In this document: positions 24,884-35,221 of the stretch, piece after piece
Layout: each line of letters opens with the position of its first letter
Numbering within the stretch: position 1 is the stretch's first letter
From: Cristatella mucedo
Lineage: Eukaryota; Bryozoa; Phylactolaemata; Cristatellidae
Length of the DNA stretch: 64,000 bases
NCBI GenBank assembly: GCA_009760855.2
Contig: WPIO01000096.1
Coordinates: forward strand, 1,306,501-1,370,500
Reading direction: 5' to 3'
The notes under the pieces: model-generated
The model's database searches: none
What the model was told of the DNA's origin: nothing
Seen by the model: only the letters and a program-made list of their open reading frames with translations
Position numbers and translations under genes: made by a program

Positions 24884-25352
24884 TCAAAAGCGGGTCTGGC
24901 CGCTCCATCTCTCTCTGAGGTCGCTTACCTGTTCCACCGGCCGAACCTCGATGAGACACGCTGGAAAGTCCTCAGTTGGCCGGCGTGACAGAGCGTCTGC
25001 ATGAGTGTTAAGCTCCGCTCTCCTGTATTTGATGTCAAACTCGAATTCCTGCAAGGCGACAACCCAGCGTGCCAGAATCCCCTGCTTTTTCTGGCCGCTA
25101 AGCCACACAAACGGATTGTGATTGGTTCTGGCCATAAATCTTCTGCCCATGAGGTAGTGCCTGAACTCCTTCAAGACGTATATTAGTGCCGGACACTCTT
25201 TTTGCATGGTGCCACGTAGTTTCGCTCAGTAGGAGACTAGGCGTGGCTCGTGAACGCCAGCACTCGGCCTCCTTGTTCCAATATTGCACCAAGACCTTGG
25301 TCACTGGCGTCGGCCGAGATGACGACGTGCTCGGCAGCCGTCGGGTAGGCAA
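24884..25352 (-). pseudogene. Gypsy RNase H / connection region (frameshifted)
   Basis: The minus-strand frame 25207-24884 reads KECPALIYVLKEFRHYLMGR, then ARTNHNPFVWLSGQKKQG, then YRRAELNTHADALSRRP. These are the standard C-terminal RNase H blocks of Ty3/Gypsy elements; the ending NTHADALSRRP is diagnostic. The N-terminal part at 25352-25098 is in a different frame, so the protein is broken. RNase H removes the RNA strand during reverse transcription. Confidence 0.85.
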
Positions 25353-25398
25353 TCAGCACCGGGGCCGTGGCCAGAGCCCCCTTCAGTAGCTCAAAGGG

Positions 25399-26260
25399 CT
25401 ACTGCTGCGTCAGCTCCCAGGTGTATGGCGTCTCCGATGCAAGCAGTGCATGCAAAGAGGTGGCCAACTCAGCAAAGCCCTCGATGAACCGGCGATAGTA
25501 AGATGCCAAGCCCAGAAACGCGCGGAGCTCCGACACCGACAGTCGGCGCTGGCCAGTCGTTGACTTGGCAGGGCACTTTCTCCGGGTCAGGGCGCATGCC
25601 GTTCCTGTCAAAGACATGCCCCAGGTATTTAACCTCTGCATGGGCAATATGGCAACGGACAGCATCAATCCAGCATTCTGCAGCCTGAAAAACACCATAT
25701 TTAAATGGTCAATGTGCTCCGCCTTGCTGCAGCTCTGGACCATCACGTCATCTAAATAAATGTAAACGGAGGACAAATCTCGCACAACCGAGTCCACTAA
25801 CCGCTGACATGTGGTCGGAGCCCTGAACAATCCAAAGACATTTTTAAGAAGGCGAATGCACCAAGTCTTGGCCTGGATGTAAATGCCGTCTTTTGAACAT
25901 AGTCGGGATGAACCGGTACCTGCCAGTATCCCGAATTCATGTCCAGGGCGCCGAAGACGCTGGGGCCATGGAGGTGGTCCTGAATTTCGTCAGAGAACGG
26001 CAAGGGATAAGCGTCCTTTGCACTACGTTTATTAAGCTCTTTATAGTCTACTGTTATACGCACATAAGCATTTTTATCAGGCATGTAAACAGCTGGCGCC
26101 AGCCACGGCCTTGAGCTTGGCCTGATGATACCCTGCTCCTGCATTGTATTAAGCTTCGCCATGATCTTGTCTCGCAAAGGCTGTGAAATTCGTCGCTCAG
26201 GAGTGCGTACTGACGCTCTGTTACCTGTTGGAATACGGTGATAGACAAGATTGGTTGAAC
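25399..26260 (-). pseudogene. Gypsy reverse transcriptase (frameshifted)
   Basis: Frame 26177-25870 carries the N-terminal RT blocks: QGIIRPSSRPWLAPAVYM, RITVDYKELNKRSAKDAYPL and FGALDMNSGYWQVPVHPDY. After a frameshift near 25880, frame 25830-25399 reads FRAPTTCQRLVDSVV and then VYIYLDDVMVQS with the catalytic YLDD, followed by LRAFLGLASYYRRFIEGFA. The order and the YLDD box are typical of Ty3/Gypsy. A functional polyprotein is excluded by the frameshift. Confidence 0.9.
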
Positions 26261-26590
26261 CTGGTTGGTGCGAGAAGATGGCTCGAAACTTGTCGACCAG
26301 TTCTCTGTAGGGCTAAGGGCGTCCTGGTATATCTAACGTCTCGTCATCCGTGTTGAACTGTGGCACCGAACGTCGCGTCTCGAGCTCGACCGCTGCGTCC
26401 TGCTCTATGGCGCTAGCCACTGCCGCCGTATTGCAATGCTGCCATTGCAATTTAAAATGAGGGCAACCTTCCTATGACGGCTCCTGGAGTTGTATTTGAG
26501 CCATCTGTGAGGTTAAAAAATCGGTGCCTAAGATCACGTCAACGACGAGGTCTCTCATGACGAGAAAGATATGGCACACGGATCTGCTCT
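26261..26590 (-). pseudogene. Gypsy protease-RT linker, decayed
   Basis: Minus-strand sequence between the protease DSG motif and the first RT block. No continuous frame and no motif of its own. Confidence 0.45.
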
Positions 26591-26776
26591 CTATAACAAA
26601 CCGTAGGTCGCACTGTCCGATGGCCTAAAAAGGGTGATTGCCGTCTTTAAAGGTCGTGCAGGTTGGACGGTACGCTGTGCGTGTAAAGCGGCGGGCAGCC
26701 TCTTCCTAATTAGAGACGCCCATGAACCGCTGTCGATCAATGCTAATACAGTTTTGTTGCCAACCACGACAGCCAC
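26591..26776 (-). pseudogene. Gypsy aspartic protease (partial)
   Basis: The frame reads MAVVVGNKTVLALIDSGSWA and then SLIRKRL. The LALIDSGS box is the catalytic motif of retroelement proteases (usual D[ST]G). It lies between the zinc knuckle and the RT, as expected. The C-terminal flap and ILG-type block are not clear. Confidence 0.7.
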
Positions 26777-26832
26777 GCACGACGAACGTGCTTGCGGTCC
26801 GCTAAGCTTTGCGGTACCGCACAGGGGACTCT

Positions 26833-27105
26833 CTAGACTCGACCCGCGCCCCCCCCCAAGCCAGCCGCAGAGCCTCGCCCGTTTCCCGGAGGCCGTCTGC
26901 TAGTCGGTGTGGCCCTTCGGTGAGCACAGTTGCGGGCTACATGGCCGAAGCCCGAGTACTTCCGACACTGCATTTTTTTAGGGCCGGCCAAGTTTCCCGT
27001 CTGCCCGTGCTGGCGATGGCGCGGCCGAGTTCGCTGGCTCTCGGCCGCTGCAGACTCTCGTCCGAGCTCTCGTCCCGATGATGAGCCCGGTACGTCGACT
27101 CGCAT
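26833..27105 (-). pseudogene. Gypsy nucleocapsid with degenerate zinc knuckle
   Basis: The Arg/Gly-rich frame contains CRKYSGFGHVARNC, a CCHC-type knuckle in which the second Cys has become Tyr. This supports decay. It lies directly upstream of the protease. Confidence 0.75.
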
Positions 27106-27195
27106 GCGCTGGAGCTCGGCCTCTATGGTGGCCAGGCGGGCGGGTAAGCTCGTCGACGGCGTGCGCAGGCGTCGCTCCGGCTGGCTCGAGGAACG

Positions 27196-27414
27196 CTACG
27201 GTAGCGTGTGTGCGCGCTCTTGTTGCATAGCCATTAGAACCACGGCTCGCTTCGGAGCGGCCGTTGGCGTTTTACAGGCCGGCAAAGCATGAATGGTGGA
27301 GGCCACGCAGTCCGGCAGCCCATTCACAAAATGATGGTGCAGTAGCGACTCTTTTGCGGCGCTGCTTAAGTCATGCATTACTCGTCCGAGCAAGAGCGTA
27401 TGATATGTATGCAC
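27196..27414 (-). pseudogene. Gypsy gag C-terminal fragment; element truncated here
   Basis: The frame reads SAAKESLLHHHFVNGLPDCV, a conserved gag segment upstream of the zinc knuckle. No gag is found above 27.42 kb, where AT-rich host sequence begins. No 5' LTR is seen. Confidence 0.6.
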
Positions 27415-27497
27415 TGTTGTAATTTAATCATTATTTTAATTTCAAAGGGTGATTAATGTTAAACCAATACCGGTAGTAACTTTTTCCACTTTCAGGG

Positions 27498-27648
27498 TTC
27501 TGCCAGTTTGTGAGGGTGCTCACTAATAACGACCGACTTCACGGTGAATGCCGTTAATGACTAGGGTCCTGGGATAAAACCCCATGGCACATTGGAAGCG
27601 TCTGAATTAAGATAAGGTTTTCTTAGGACAATGCGCAAATGAATTGAA
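27498..27648 (+). mobile_element. SINE-2 copy, diverged
   Basis: The SINE-2 body and tail are recognisable: gggtgctcactaa, then atggcacattggaagcgtctgaatta, then gttttcttaggacaatgcgcaaatgaattg. The head is poorly preserved. Confidence 0.5.
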
Positions 27649-28201
27649 TATATTAAAAAGATCTAAGCAGCTGCTTCGTTGAGGGCTCGCCATTCATTTT
27701 CCGAAGCAGTCAAACCAAATTTTGACTCCTGAATACTTTTCGATCGATCTCCGGATGTTAGCAAAACAAAATAGTGCTGGCTCAGGTCCGATTATTTTCA
27801 AAATTGTAGTCGATTTACTGTTATTCTTGGTCACCGGAAAAGGTTAGGGATAAAAATAGGTATAGCATCACATTTGGCCGGTAGTTATCTGTACCTAAAA
27901 TAGTCTTTTGAAGTGCAAAATTATTTCACAGCTACAGTGAAAGTTATAGCTGGCCAGTCGAAAAAAACACCTATGCTTAAGATATTCTTAGCATTGCTTT
28001 AGTGAAAGCGGACAGAATGGCTCAAGGGGGCCATGGAAATCCTGGATATTTCAATATTGATCTCTCTTAGACCGAACTTTGTTCAGGCAACTTCTAATTT
28101 TTAAAGTCTGATTCATACAGAAGCTACTAATCATGCTACCGATCAAGAATTGTAAAATCATGATTTGCTTCAGGCTTGAGTGCAGTTTACATGAGCTCCA
28201 T
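27649..28201. other. Intron, no feature seen
   Basis: Unique AT-rich sequence without open frames or repeat matches. Confidence 0.5.
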
Positions 28202-28305
28202 AATGGCAGAATGTTTACTATTATTCCAGGACTACTAGTGGTAAACTAGTAGTCCTGGAATAACAGTAAACATTCTGCCATTGCTGTTATTCCAGGACTA
28301 CTAGT
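28202..28305. repeat. 38-bp inverted repeat plus a third partial copy
   Basis: The left arm 28202-28239 and right arm 28245-28282 are reverse complements with one mismatch (37/38). They are separated by GGTAA. The arms begin aatggcagaatgtttacta. The 19 bp at 28287-28305 (ttattccaggactactagt) repeat the inner part of the left arm in direct orientation. Confidence 0.95.
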
Positions 28306-28731
28306 AGTAAAACAAGCTTATCAGAAATGCATTAAAGATTTTTTCACTTGTTCACCTTTCGGCAGCTTTACACGCTATTATTAACCAATTCCTTTCGGAC
28401 CTACTCCCATCTCAGCTGGAAGTGCTCTGGAACTGAATAGCCATTTTAACACTTCTAACCAGTAGGTAGAAGAGGTCACGTTGCTTCGTAGCTCCTTTTC
28501 AAATTTTACTTTCCAGCTCTTGTTGTCGTTTTTGCCAATCACATTCTAGGCTTTTACTGACATACAAACGAAACACTGTCTATGCTTTAAATGTGTAAGT
28601 ATACTATTAATATTACCAAAAGCATATATAGAGAACTGAGTCAACGTGCTATCTTCGTAAGTGCTTTATACATATGCAGAGACACACACACACATATGTA
28701 TATATAAATATAAATATAAATATAAATATAC

Positions 28732-28771
<40 letters not shown>

Positions 28772-29233
28772 CGCTTATAAAAATAGGCTCTCAGCGTCCT
28801 CTAAAGATATACTTCTAATAGTAATAATAGCATAACTAATTATTTTACTTAATTTAAATGTTGACACAGTTTCAGTTTTCGTCACAGATTTTTCTTTATT
28901 TATTTAGATCGTTCTCCTTTACTCTGCTCGAAAAGCCTCTATTAAGAACATCATAATAGCAACAGAAATGAGACCTAATTGGGACGAGAATGGCATTCTC
29001 CATTTTTAATTATGTCACTATTTTACGAATATATAACTCCAGGCACTTTTCCAAAATTGTCATAGTCATGCAAGGCTTTATTTCCTTTAAACTGGGTCTT
29101 TAAATGACTCTGCACTAATTTTAAGGGGTATTTACAGCTTTAACTGGCCAAAGCTTACTTGGCAAAAGTCGCCTGAATTCGTATAAAAAGAAGTGAGTTC
29201 GCAAGCATAGCTCAACCTGGACATCATTCTTAC
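28306..29233. other. Intron with a short microsatellite
   Basis: (AC)n(TAAA)n(TA)n-type repeat at about 28682-28768 (acacacacacatatgtatat, repeated aatataaat, then (TA)n). Nothing else is recognised. Confidence 0.55.
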
Positions 29234-29496
29234 CAATTAAGTCTAAACAGCCGATAAACATACTGGGATAGGCTGACCTCGATTGGAACAATATTGATCT
29301 AAAAGCACCATCATAGTCTGCGACCTCTATTCTGTTACCATGTGACCAGTAAAGCAGCTTCTTTTGAATATCGGTAACCATTCCAATAATGTCCATAGTG
29401 AGCTGATTCCCGATTATAACAGTTCTTCTAGTTCCATCTATGGCCATTCTTTCAATGCGTCGCCTTGTACCACCAGAGTCTGCCCAAAAAATGTAC
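29234..29496 (-). CDS. LRP-like gene exon: middle blades of the third propeller (263 nt)
   Basis: The acceptor is TTTATTATAG|GTACAT and the donor ATTG|GTAAGA, giving 263 nt, the same as the exon at 51836. It encodes YIFWADSGGTRRRIERMAID, then KLLYWSHGNRIEVADYDG. These are two LDLR class B blades with FWAD and YWSH in place of YWTD; the IERMA.DG pattern after the first is the family norm. The enclosing frame is open throughout. It starts completing a codon from the 30357 exon (phase 2) and ends in phase 1. Confidence 0.9.
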
Positions 29497-29559
29497 CTAT
29501 AATAAAAAAAACTTCGTGGCTTTTCTATCGGTAATCAGTTATAGTCTAGAATAATGGGC

Positions 29560-29860
29560 CTGCAATAATGTATCTCCGTCAGTGACTCCACAAAGTCATA
29601 AAGACCATGTGGGTGTTACGCAGAAGAGTTTTGTATAGCTCACTCACAGCCTAAGCGGCTTTCGGTACGCATTCGGTAGCCAACAGACTTCGTCTAACGC
29701 AACAAAGAGAAAGTGGGAAGCATAGCAGAGTCAGGAGAGCAGTTGAGGTAGTGAGTAGCATAGAAGTAGCAGTTCAGGACCGCTGAAAAAGATGTGCCAT
29801 AGTCGGCAGTTGGAGAGTAGTTCTCGTAGCGTAAAAAACTCAGAGCCAAGGATTTACAGT
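29560..29860 (-). mobile_element. LINE-B 3' end
   Basis: It opens on the plus strand with tgtatctccgtcagtgactc and runs to the stretch encoding, on the minus strand, LRYENYSPTADYGTSFSAVL. About 300 bp match the LINE-B copies at 33058, 39845 and 57657. It lies in an 860-bp intron that also holds a SINE-1. Confidence 0.8.
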
Positions 29861-30179
29861 AATAATAAGTTACACTGTCAAAGGTGTATTCGAATAAATG
29901 TTGTCTAAGCCCGTGTGTTTGAATGAAAACAAGACAAAATGGTCTCAAAAGCAAATTAAAATAATAGGAATGCTTTTTGGCAATATATTACACGGTTATA
30001 GTTTTTGGCTCCAGTGCTGAGGGTTGGTGGTATACGATACCTAAATGTTGATGGTTCCAACCAGTTAGAGGAGATTATCCTAAATAAGTGCATCTAGCAG
30101 TATAATTCATTCATCGTTATTAGACGATCCAGTATGACAACGTTTAAAGTACTAGACTACATTGATAAATAAATAAATA
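29861..30179. other. Intron remainder
   Basis: Short unique sequence between LINE-B and SINE-1 insertions. Ends in (AAAT)n near 30168. Confidence 0.5.
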
Positions 30180-30345
30180 AATCCTAGATGATTAAACAGC
30201 GTCTTTTTGTATAGCGACAGAAGAGCCTTTATCACCACCGCTTGCAGTGGCGATAAAGAATCGCCCACCGCAGGAATCGAACCCACGAACTCGGGACCGA
30301 GGTTGTGAAAGCAACCGCCTTACCCAGTGTGCCATCACGGCACAT
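30180..30345 (-). mobile_element. SINE-1 copy abutting an exon
   Basis: Inverted SINE-1 with tail gattaaacagcgtctttttgta and inverted box B (ggaatcgaacc). The head ccgccttacccagtgtgccatcacgg stops about 12 nt from the splice donor of the 30357 exon. Confidence 0.85.
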
Positions 30346-30356
30346 AGTGCCCTTAC

Positions 30357-30552
30357 CCAATCAATGGATCCAATGCCATAGGTTCCGGTACATCTATTTC
30401 ACCTTGAGTAACGACTTCTTGGTAAGAACCATTTAGCTGAGCAGTAGCAATAACTTTTAATCCTCTGTCAGTCCAAAAGATTTTTCTAGAAATCCAGTCA
30501 ACTGCCATGCCAAAAGGGTCCGATCCATAATTTCTGATAATAGTTTCTCGAT
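30357..30552 (-). CDS. LRP-like gene exon: second blade of the third propeller (196 nt)
   Basis: The acceptor is TTGTTCTATAG|ATCGAG and the donor GATTGG|GTAAGG, giving 196 nt, identical in length to the exon at 54546. It encodes ETIIRNYGSDPFGMAVDWIS, then RKIFWTDRGLKVIATAQLNG. The .P.GMAVDW...K.FWTD pattern is a textbook LDLR class B repeat. It joins in frame to the 35006 exon on its left side of the transcript and to 29496 on the right. Its first codon is split (G|AT). Confidence 0.93.
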
Positions 30553-30984
30553 CTATAGAACAACAAATCCATGAATAAATCGTAGTGAGATAGATGCGCT
30601 CTATTTGTATTGCATTAGACACTAACAAGCAATTAATTCAGTAATATATATTCAACAATTACATCAATCTCGAAAATAATGTAAAGAAAAGAAAGTCCAT
30701 TGTTAAAAGAATTCAGACATTAAACGACCCAAAAGAATTTCGCTTTTGCCTTTAGAGATGTTTGATGACATTCTACGTAAATTAAAGAACCAATCACAAC
30801 TATCATCCACTGTCATTGACGCCCACTGCAGCCAGAGAAGATTGCTCGTTTCATTCTCAACCGTCCAAAGCTATTCCAAAACTATTTAATTAAACTCCAA
30901 GCTTTTAGCAATTGAAGCCTATCCGTAATATCCGGGCATACATATATTCGTCTATTCATTGTAAACTCCAGATCAATACTGGTT
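30553..30984. other. Intron, no feature seen
   Basis: Unique sequence between the exon and a LINE-A 3' end. Confidence 0.5.
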
Positions 30985-31401
30985 AAGCTACTTATTTTAC
31001 ACAAACCTTAAATCCTTTGGAGACCGTGCATTTAGCTCGTATGCTCCCAAAGCCTGGAACTCCCTCCCGACCTGCATCAGAACATCCCCTGACCTGACCA
31101 CATTTAAAAGAAACTTAAAAACATACCTATTTAGGACAGCATTTAGTGGGTCCTTGTGATTCGTCCTCGATGTGCTTATGCGTGCTGACACTGTTCATGC
31201 TGCCACTAACCACATTTGCATGCTGACCCAGTGCATGTAACCCCTAACCATGTTATTCATTTTGTTTGTTTTTCAAGCATGATTTTACTTACTATTCTAT
31301 TGCGTATCACTTTGCAGCAAATGTAAAGCGCCTAGAAAGAGATTAAGTTCTCTGAGGGCGCTTTATCAAGTGCATTATTATTATTATTATTATTATTATT
31401 A
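30985..31401 (+). mobile_element. LINE-A 3' end with intact tail
   Basis: It encodes TNLKSFGDRAFSSYAPKAWN, then LPTCIRTSPDLTTFKRNLKT, and stops after FSGSL. The 3' UTR ends in agcgcctagaaagagattaa, then gttctctgagggcgctttat, then caagtgc(ATT)n. This is the clearest copy of the LINE-A hairpin and trinucleotide tail. Confidence 0.9.
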
Positions 31402-31620
31402 CACAGGTCTAGTAGGTCACTGGTTTAGATCCACAACGAAAAAATGAGATTATAACTCAAGAAAATACCAATGTCTAATAAAATAAATGATCATTTACTT
31501 ACAAATCTCTACGGTGACTCTATTTTCCGACAGTTACCAAGAACCGAAATGCAACAAATACCCGAATAACCATGACTTCCGAATGCTTTTATGCAATCTA
31601 TACCTTAGATTGCTACTAGT

Positions 31621-31795
31621 TGAGCCGTGACAGCACACTAGGTAAGGCGGTTGCTTTCATGACCTCGGTCCCGAGGTCGTGGGTTCGATTCCTGCTGTGG
31701 GCGATTCTGTATCGCCACTGCAAGCGGTGGTGATAGCCGTAAAGGCTATTCTGTCGCTATACAAAAAGAAGCTGTTTAATCAGCTAAGATTTTGT
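31621..31795 (+). mobile_element. SINE-1 copy
   Basis: It has head gagccgtgacagcacactagg, box B GGTTCGATTCC at about 31682, body gccactgcaagcggtggtga, and tail tttaatcagctaag. Confidence 0.85.
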
Positions 31796-33057
31796 TAGTT
31801 GCATTAAATTCATAATAAACCAAAGAAAATGCAAAGCACTATGCCGATATAAAATAGTTGCATTTACATCCATCCCTAAATATTTACTCCGGAGAGGATA
31901 ATAAAATTAATTTGCAGTTTAAATACCTGCCTGTCTGTAAAAGGATAGAGCTTTACCATCTCTAGTAATTGGTATTTAGGTATTTTAGCATTTCAGTCAG
32001 TCTCGAATGAAATATTCCTGCAAAATCTTATGAAGCGACTATTAATGGAGCTTAAATGCACCTTTCCGATAGGTGTTAAGGGGCATTTCAAACTAGCCCC
32101 AATGACCCAATGACCTGGGAAACTCTTCATAGCTACGCCCATTGACATTTTCACCTCCCCAACAATGAAATTATTTCTTAGTTCCGCCCAAAAAGCAGCA
32201 ACCGAGTTATTTTAGAATAAATTCTATGGATTTGCACTATAACTCATTGATAATTGTGAGTCTAGTCATGCCCGCGTGCCATTCTGTAGGTCTAAGTATC
32301 TCCGGATAGAAGCTCTGCAGGTCATGCCGGCTTTAGATTTACAGTCTTGCTCCACTACTTGATAGCTGCAATATTATTCTAGATCGTATATTTTTATTTT
32401 GCCCCCAGATAACCAAATCTTACTCCCGATCTCTCTCTCTTGGTACTTTACAAATAAATTCTGATTGATCAAAGCAGTCTTAAATAAATTGAGATTACTC
32501 AAAGCTTAGGCAACCTAAGAAAGTGCAGAACTTAAATAGAAATTGTCTACACATTAACAGAAGGTGACAAGATTTATTGCAGATCAACCTGTATCGAAAA
32601 CACGACTTATCATGGCTCTATCAGGAAAATATTACCAGTTAGTAACTAATATTAATTGCAATCAATTATTTGTGGTTGAAATAAATATCTAGTAGATTTT
32701 TTAGGTAAGTATATCAACAGTAGAAGACACTAAAACTCTAGTAGGCTTGAGCAACTTAAGCGAAAAGCAATCCAGCCAATCTTCTGTATGTGGTGGTGTA
32801 GATATACAAAAACCTAGAAAATTGACTAGGGATATTTCATATTTTAATTCATTATTTATATATGAATCACATTAATCAAACTTAATTGAATGTTAGCGAA
32901 CCTGTGCAATCCGCATAATTATGCAAGCTGAGTTGCTGACAGGTGATAAATTACATTAACAAATATTTTTTCCCAAGCCATCACAAAAAGGTAATTCTTT
33001 ATTTACTTAATACTACCTTAATTACATGGCGGGTGACTTCGACCGCTAGTAGCAGGA
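31796..33057. other. Intron, no feature seen
   Basis: AT-rich unique sequence with no open frame of interest. Confidence 0.5.
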
Positions 33058-33350
33058 AATGTATCTAATGTAATGTAATGTATCTGCGTCAGTAACTCCA
33101 CAAAGTCATAAAGACCATGTGGGTGCTACGCAGGAGAGTTTTGTATAGCTCACTCACAGCCTAAGCGGCTTTCGGTACGCATTCGGTAGCCAACAGACTT
33201 CGTCTCACGCAACAAAGAGAAATTGGGAAGCATAGCAGAGTTAGGAGAGCAGTGGAGGTAGTGAGTAGCATAGCAGTAGCAGTTCAGGACCGCTGAAAAA
33301 GATGTGCCATAGTCGGCAGTTGGAGAGTAGATGTCGTTGCGTAAGAAATC
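33058..33350 (-). mobile_element. LINE-B 3' end
   Basis: It starts with tail units taatgtaatgtatctgcg on the plus strand. On the minus strand it encodes the conserved end IYSPTADYGTSFSAVLNCY and then LRETKSVGYRMRTESRLGCE. It is very similar to 29560-29860. Confidence 0.85.
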
Positions 33351-33569
33351 CAAATCCCCTCGGTAAAGGAAGAAAATCCGACTTCTTAATACATTAAAAT
33401 ACTAGGTTTTTAAATGTACTAAAGGTACTTAGCCTTAACACGAGTCAGGAACTACTTACAAGATCAGTAAATTTATAACCCATCGATATTTGATCGCTGC
33501 AAAATAGTACAAGTATATTATTGACAGCAGCTGAGGTAAGTACATGAGTATGCATATCATTGGGTGTAT

Positions 33570-34030
33570 TAACGTAACATATTATATCTCCTTCAGTAAC
33601 TCCATTAAGCCGTACATAATGCATGTGGTTAATGCATGAGAGTTTTGTATAGTTTACTCCGAGGCCTAAGTGGCTGTAGTTAAGGAATCTGTGGCCAGCA
33701 CGCTTAGTCTCAGACAACAAACAGAAAATACGAAGTATTACTGAGTCAAGGGTATGGTAGAGATATTAAGTCACATGGAAGCGGCGGGTCACGATGTTGT
33801 TGAGTGAAAATTGTTTAAGTGAGCTCCACAGTATAGGACCAGCAGAGATACAGTTTCTGTCTTTAGTGGTTTGTAAATAAAGAATTGGAACAGGTAATTA
33901 AATTTCCTGTACCAGATCAGAGAGCATGAGGAGGCTGGAACTGCTGTAACGGTTCCGCTTGGTATGAAAAAGCGAATCCGTGGCGAGCCTTGTGGGTCAG
34001 CCTAAGAGCTTGGCAACTTGAAGTTCCTCG
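33570..34030 (-). mobile_element. LINE-B 3' region, diverged
   Basis: The order of LINE-B is retained but worn: tatctccttcagtaactcca, gagagttttgtatagtt, gagctccacagtataggacc, and tggcgagccttgtgggtcag. Confidence 0.7.
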
Positions 34031-35005
34031 AACACATGCTATCTCAGCTGAATCAGCGGAATCCAGCATCACAACTTCGCGAGTTATCATTCAATTGCTA
34101 CAACAGCACGATAAAGCCTTACTAAGACTGCTGAACCATTTAAGCCTGCTATATCTTTCCAAATGTCACTCAAAACAGTCTGCCATTTAGCTGGGGGAGT
34201 CATGCTTGATCACTTAAAGGAAGTGTTTAGTATCTCTGAATTAGTTGCAAGAATTTCATATTCCAAGATCCGGCTCAACTTTAGCTTTAGAGCTTCCCTC
34301 AATTAACTCACAGAAATGACATCAACGGAGGACCTCTGGGGCACGAACTATGACTACAATCAGAAAACCCAAATATCACTCAACCTTACTTTAATTAATG
34401 TCAATAATAAGAAATGTGTTGCCTTAATTTTAATATTTAAAGTGAAAATTCTCTATTAAAAACCCTAATAACAATTGTAATTAACCATTGCAGAATCCCA
34501 GAAAACTCAATCTCATTCTCAGCAGATAGAAAATGCAGCATTAGCAGTATAAGGCTCATAGGAGCAATGATGGGTTTAACAATCATCAATAAAACCTAAC
34601 ACAGTGGTGACTCTGGACATATAGTGACTAAGCTAAAAAAATTCACGATTCTGTTTTTTAGTCATCAGCTGATTAACCAAATACTTGGCATGATCTGTAC
34701 TGATTACTTATGCTACGACTTGGTACGATATTGACGTCCCAATGCGTCATGGTATAAATCACGATCGGAAAAGTTATCAAGGCATAGCGGCAGGAGGCTC
34801 ACATACCAAAACTTACCAAATTTTGTTAAGTGTTCATGTATGCACATTAAAAATAAAATCTACTCTATCTAATCCCGTGTCATTCCTAAATTTAGAGATA
34901 CATGTGACCTCACATTTGTAGATTATGCTAAACTAAAAACTACTCTTCCTAAATTCAAAGCTGGGCCCGTACTATTTCATTGAACACAGCCAATCTTAAA
35001 CGCAC
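34031..35005. other. Intron, no feature seen
   Basis: Unique sequence. The short plus-strand frame at 33990-34190 overlaps the LINE-B remnant and has no motif. Confidence 0.45.
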
Positions 35006-35221
35006 CACCACCATTGAGTCGACATCTGCTGATGGTTTTGGACTCGAAGCTTATCCAATAGGTGAATGCATCCACTGGATCATAGCCGATTGTCAGTGCA
35101 TCTGGAACTTTATCTGCAATCAACGAGCCTGCGTTGATTCCAGGATCGTTGTCTGCCTCCCGGTTTGCTGATACCAGACGAATATCAAAAGATCTGGTGT
35201 AAATTATGTAATCATATTGTC
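35006..35221 (-). CDS. LRP-like gene exon: first blade of the third propeller (216 nt)
   Basis: The acceptor is TTTGCTTTTAG|GACAAT and the donor GGTGGTG|GTGCGT. It encodes QYDYIIYTRSFDIRLVSANR, then DALTIGYDPVDAFTYWISFE and ISRCRLNGGG. The start ..IIYTRS.DIR.. and the later .IGYDPV...YW are the normal opening of an LRP propeller. YWTD is replaced by YWIS. The start (phase 1) and end (phase 1) equal those of 60299 and 6388. The left neighbour in the transcript should be the 50534 exon, directly or through the 44103 microexon. Confidence 0.9.

Noticed and set aside
31621-31700. tRNA gene, suggested by a perfect box B
   Set aside because: The acceptor stem does not close, and the same sequence recurs with a SINE body in several copies.
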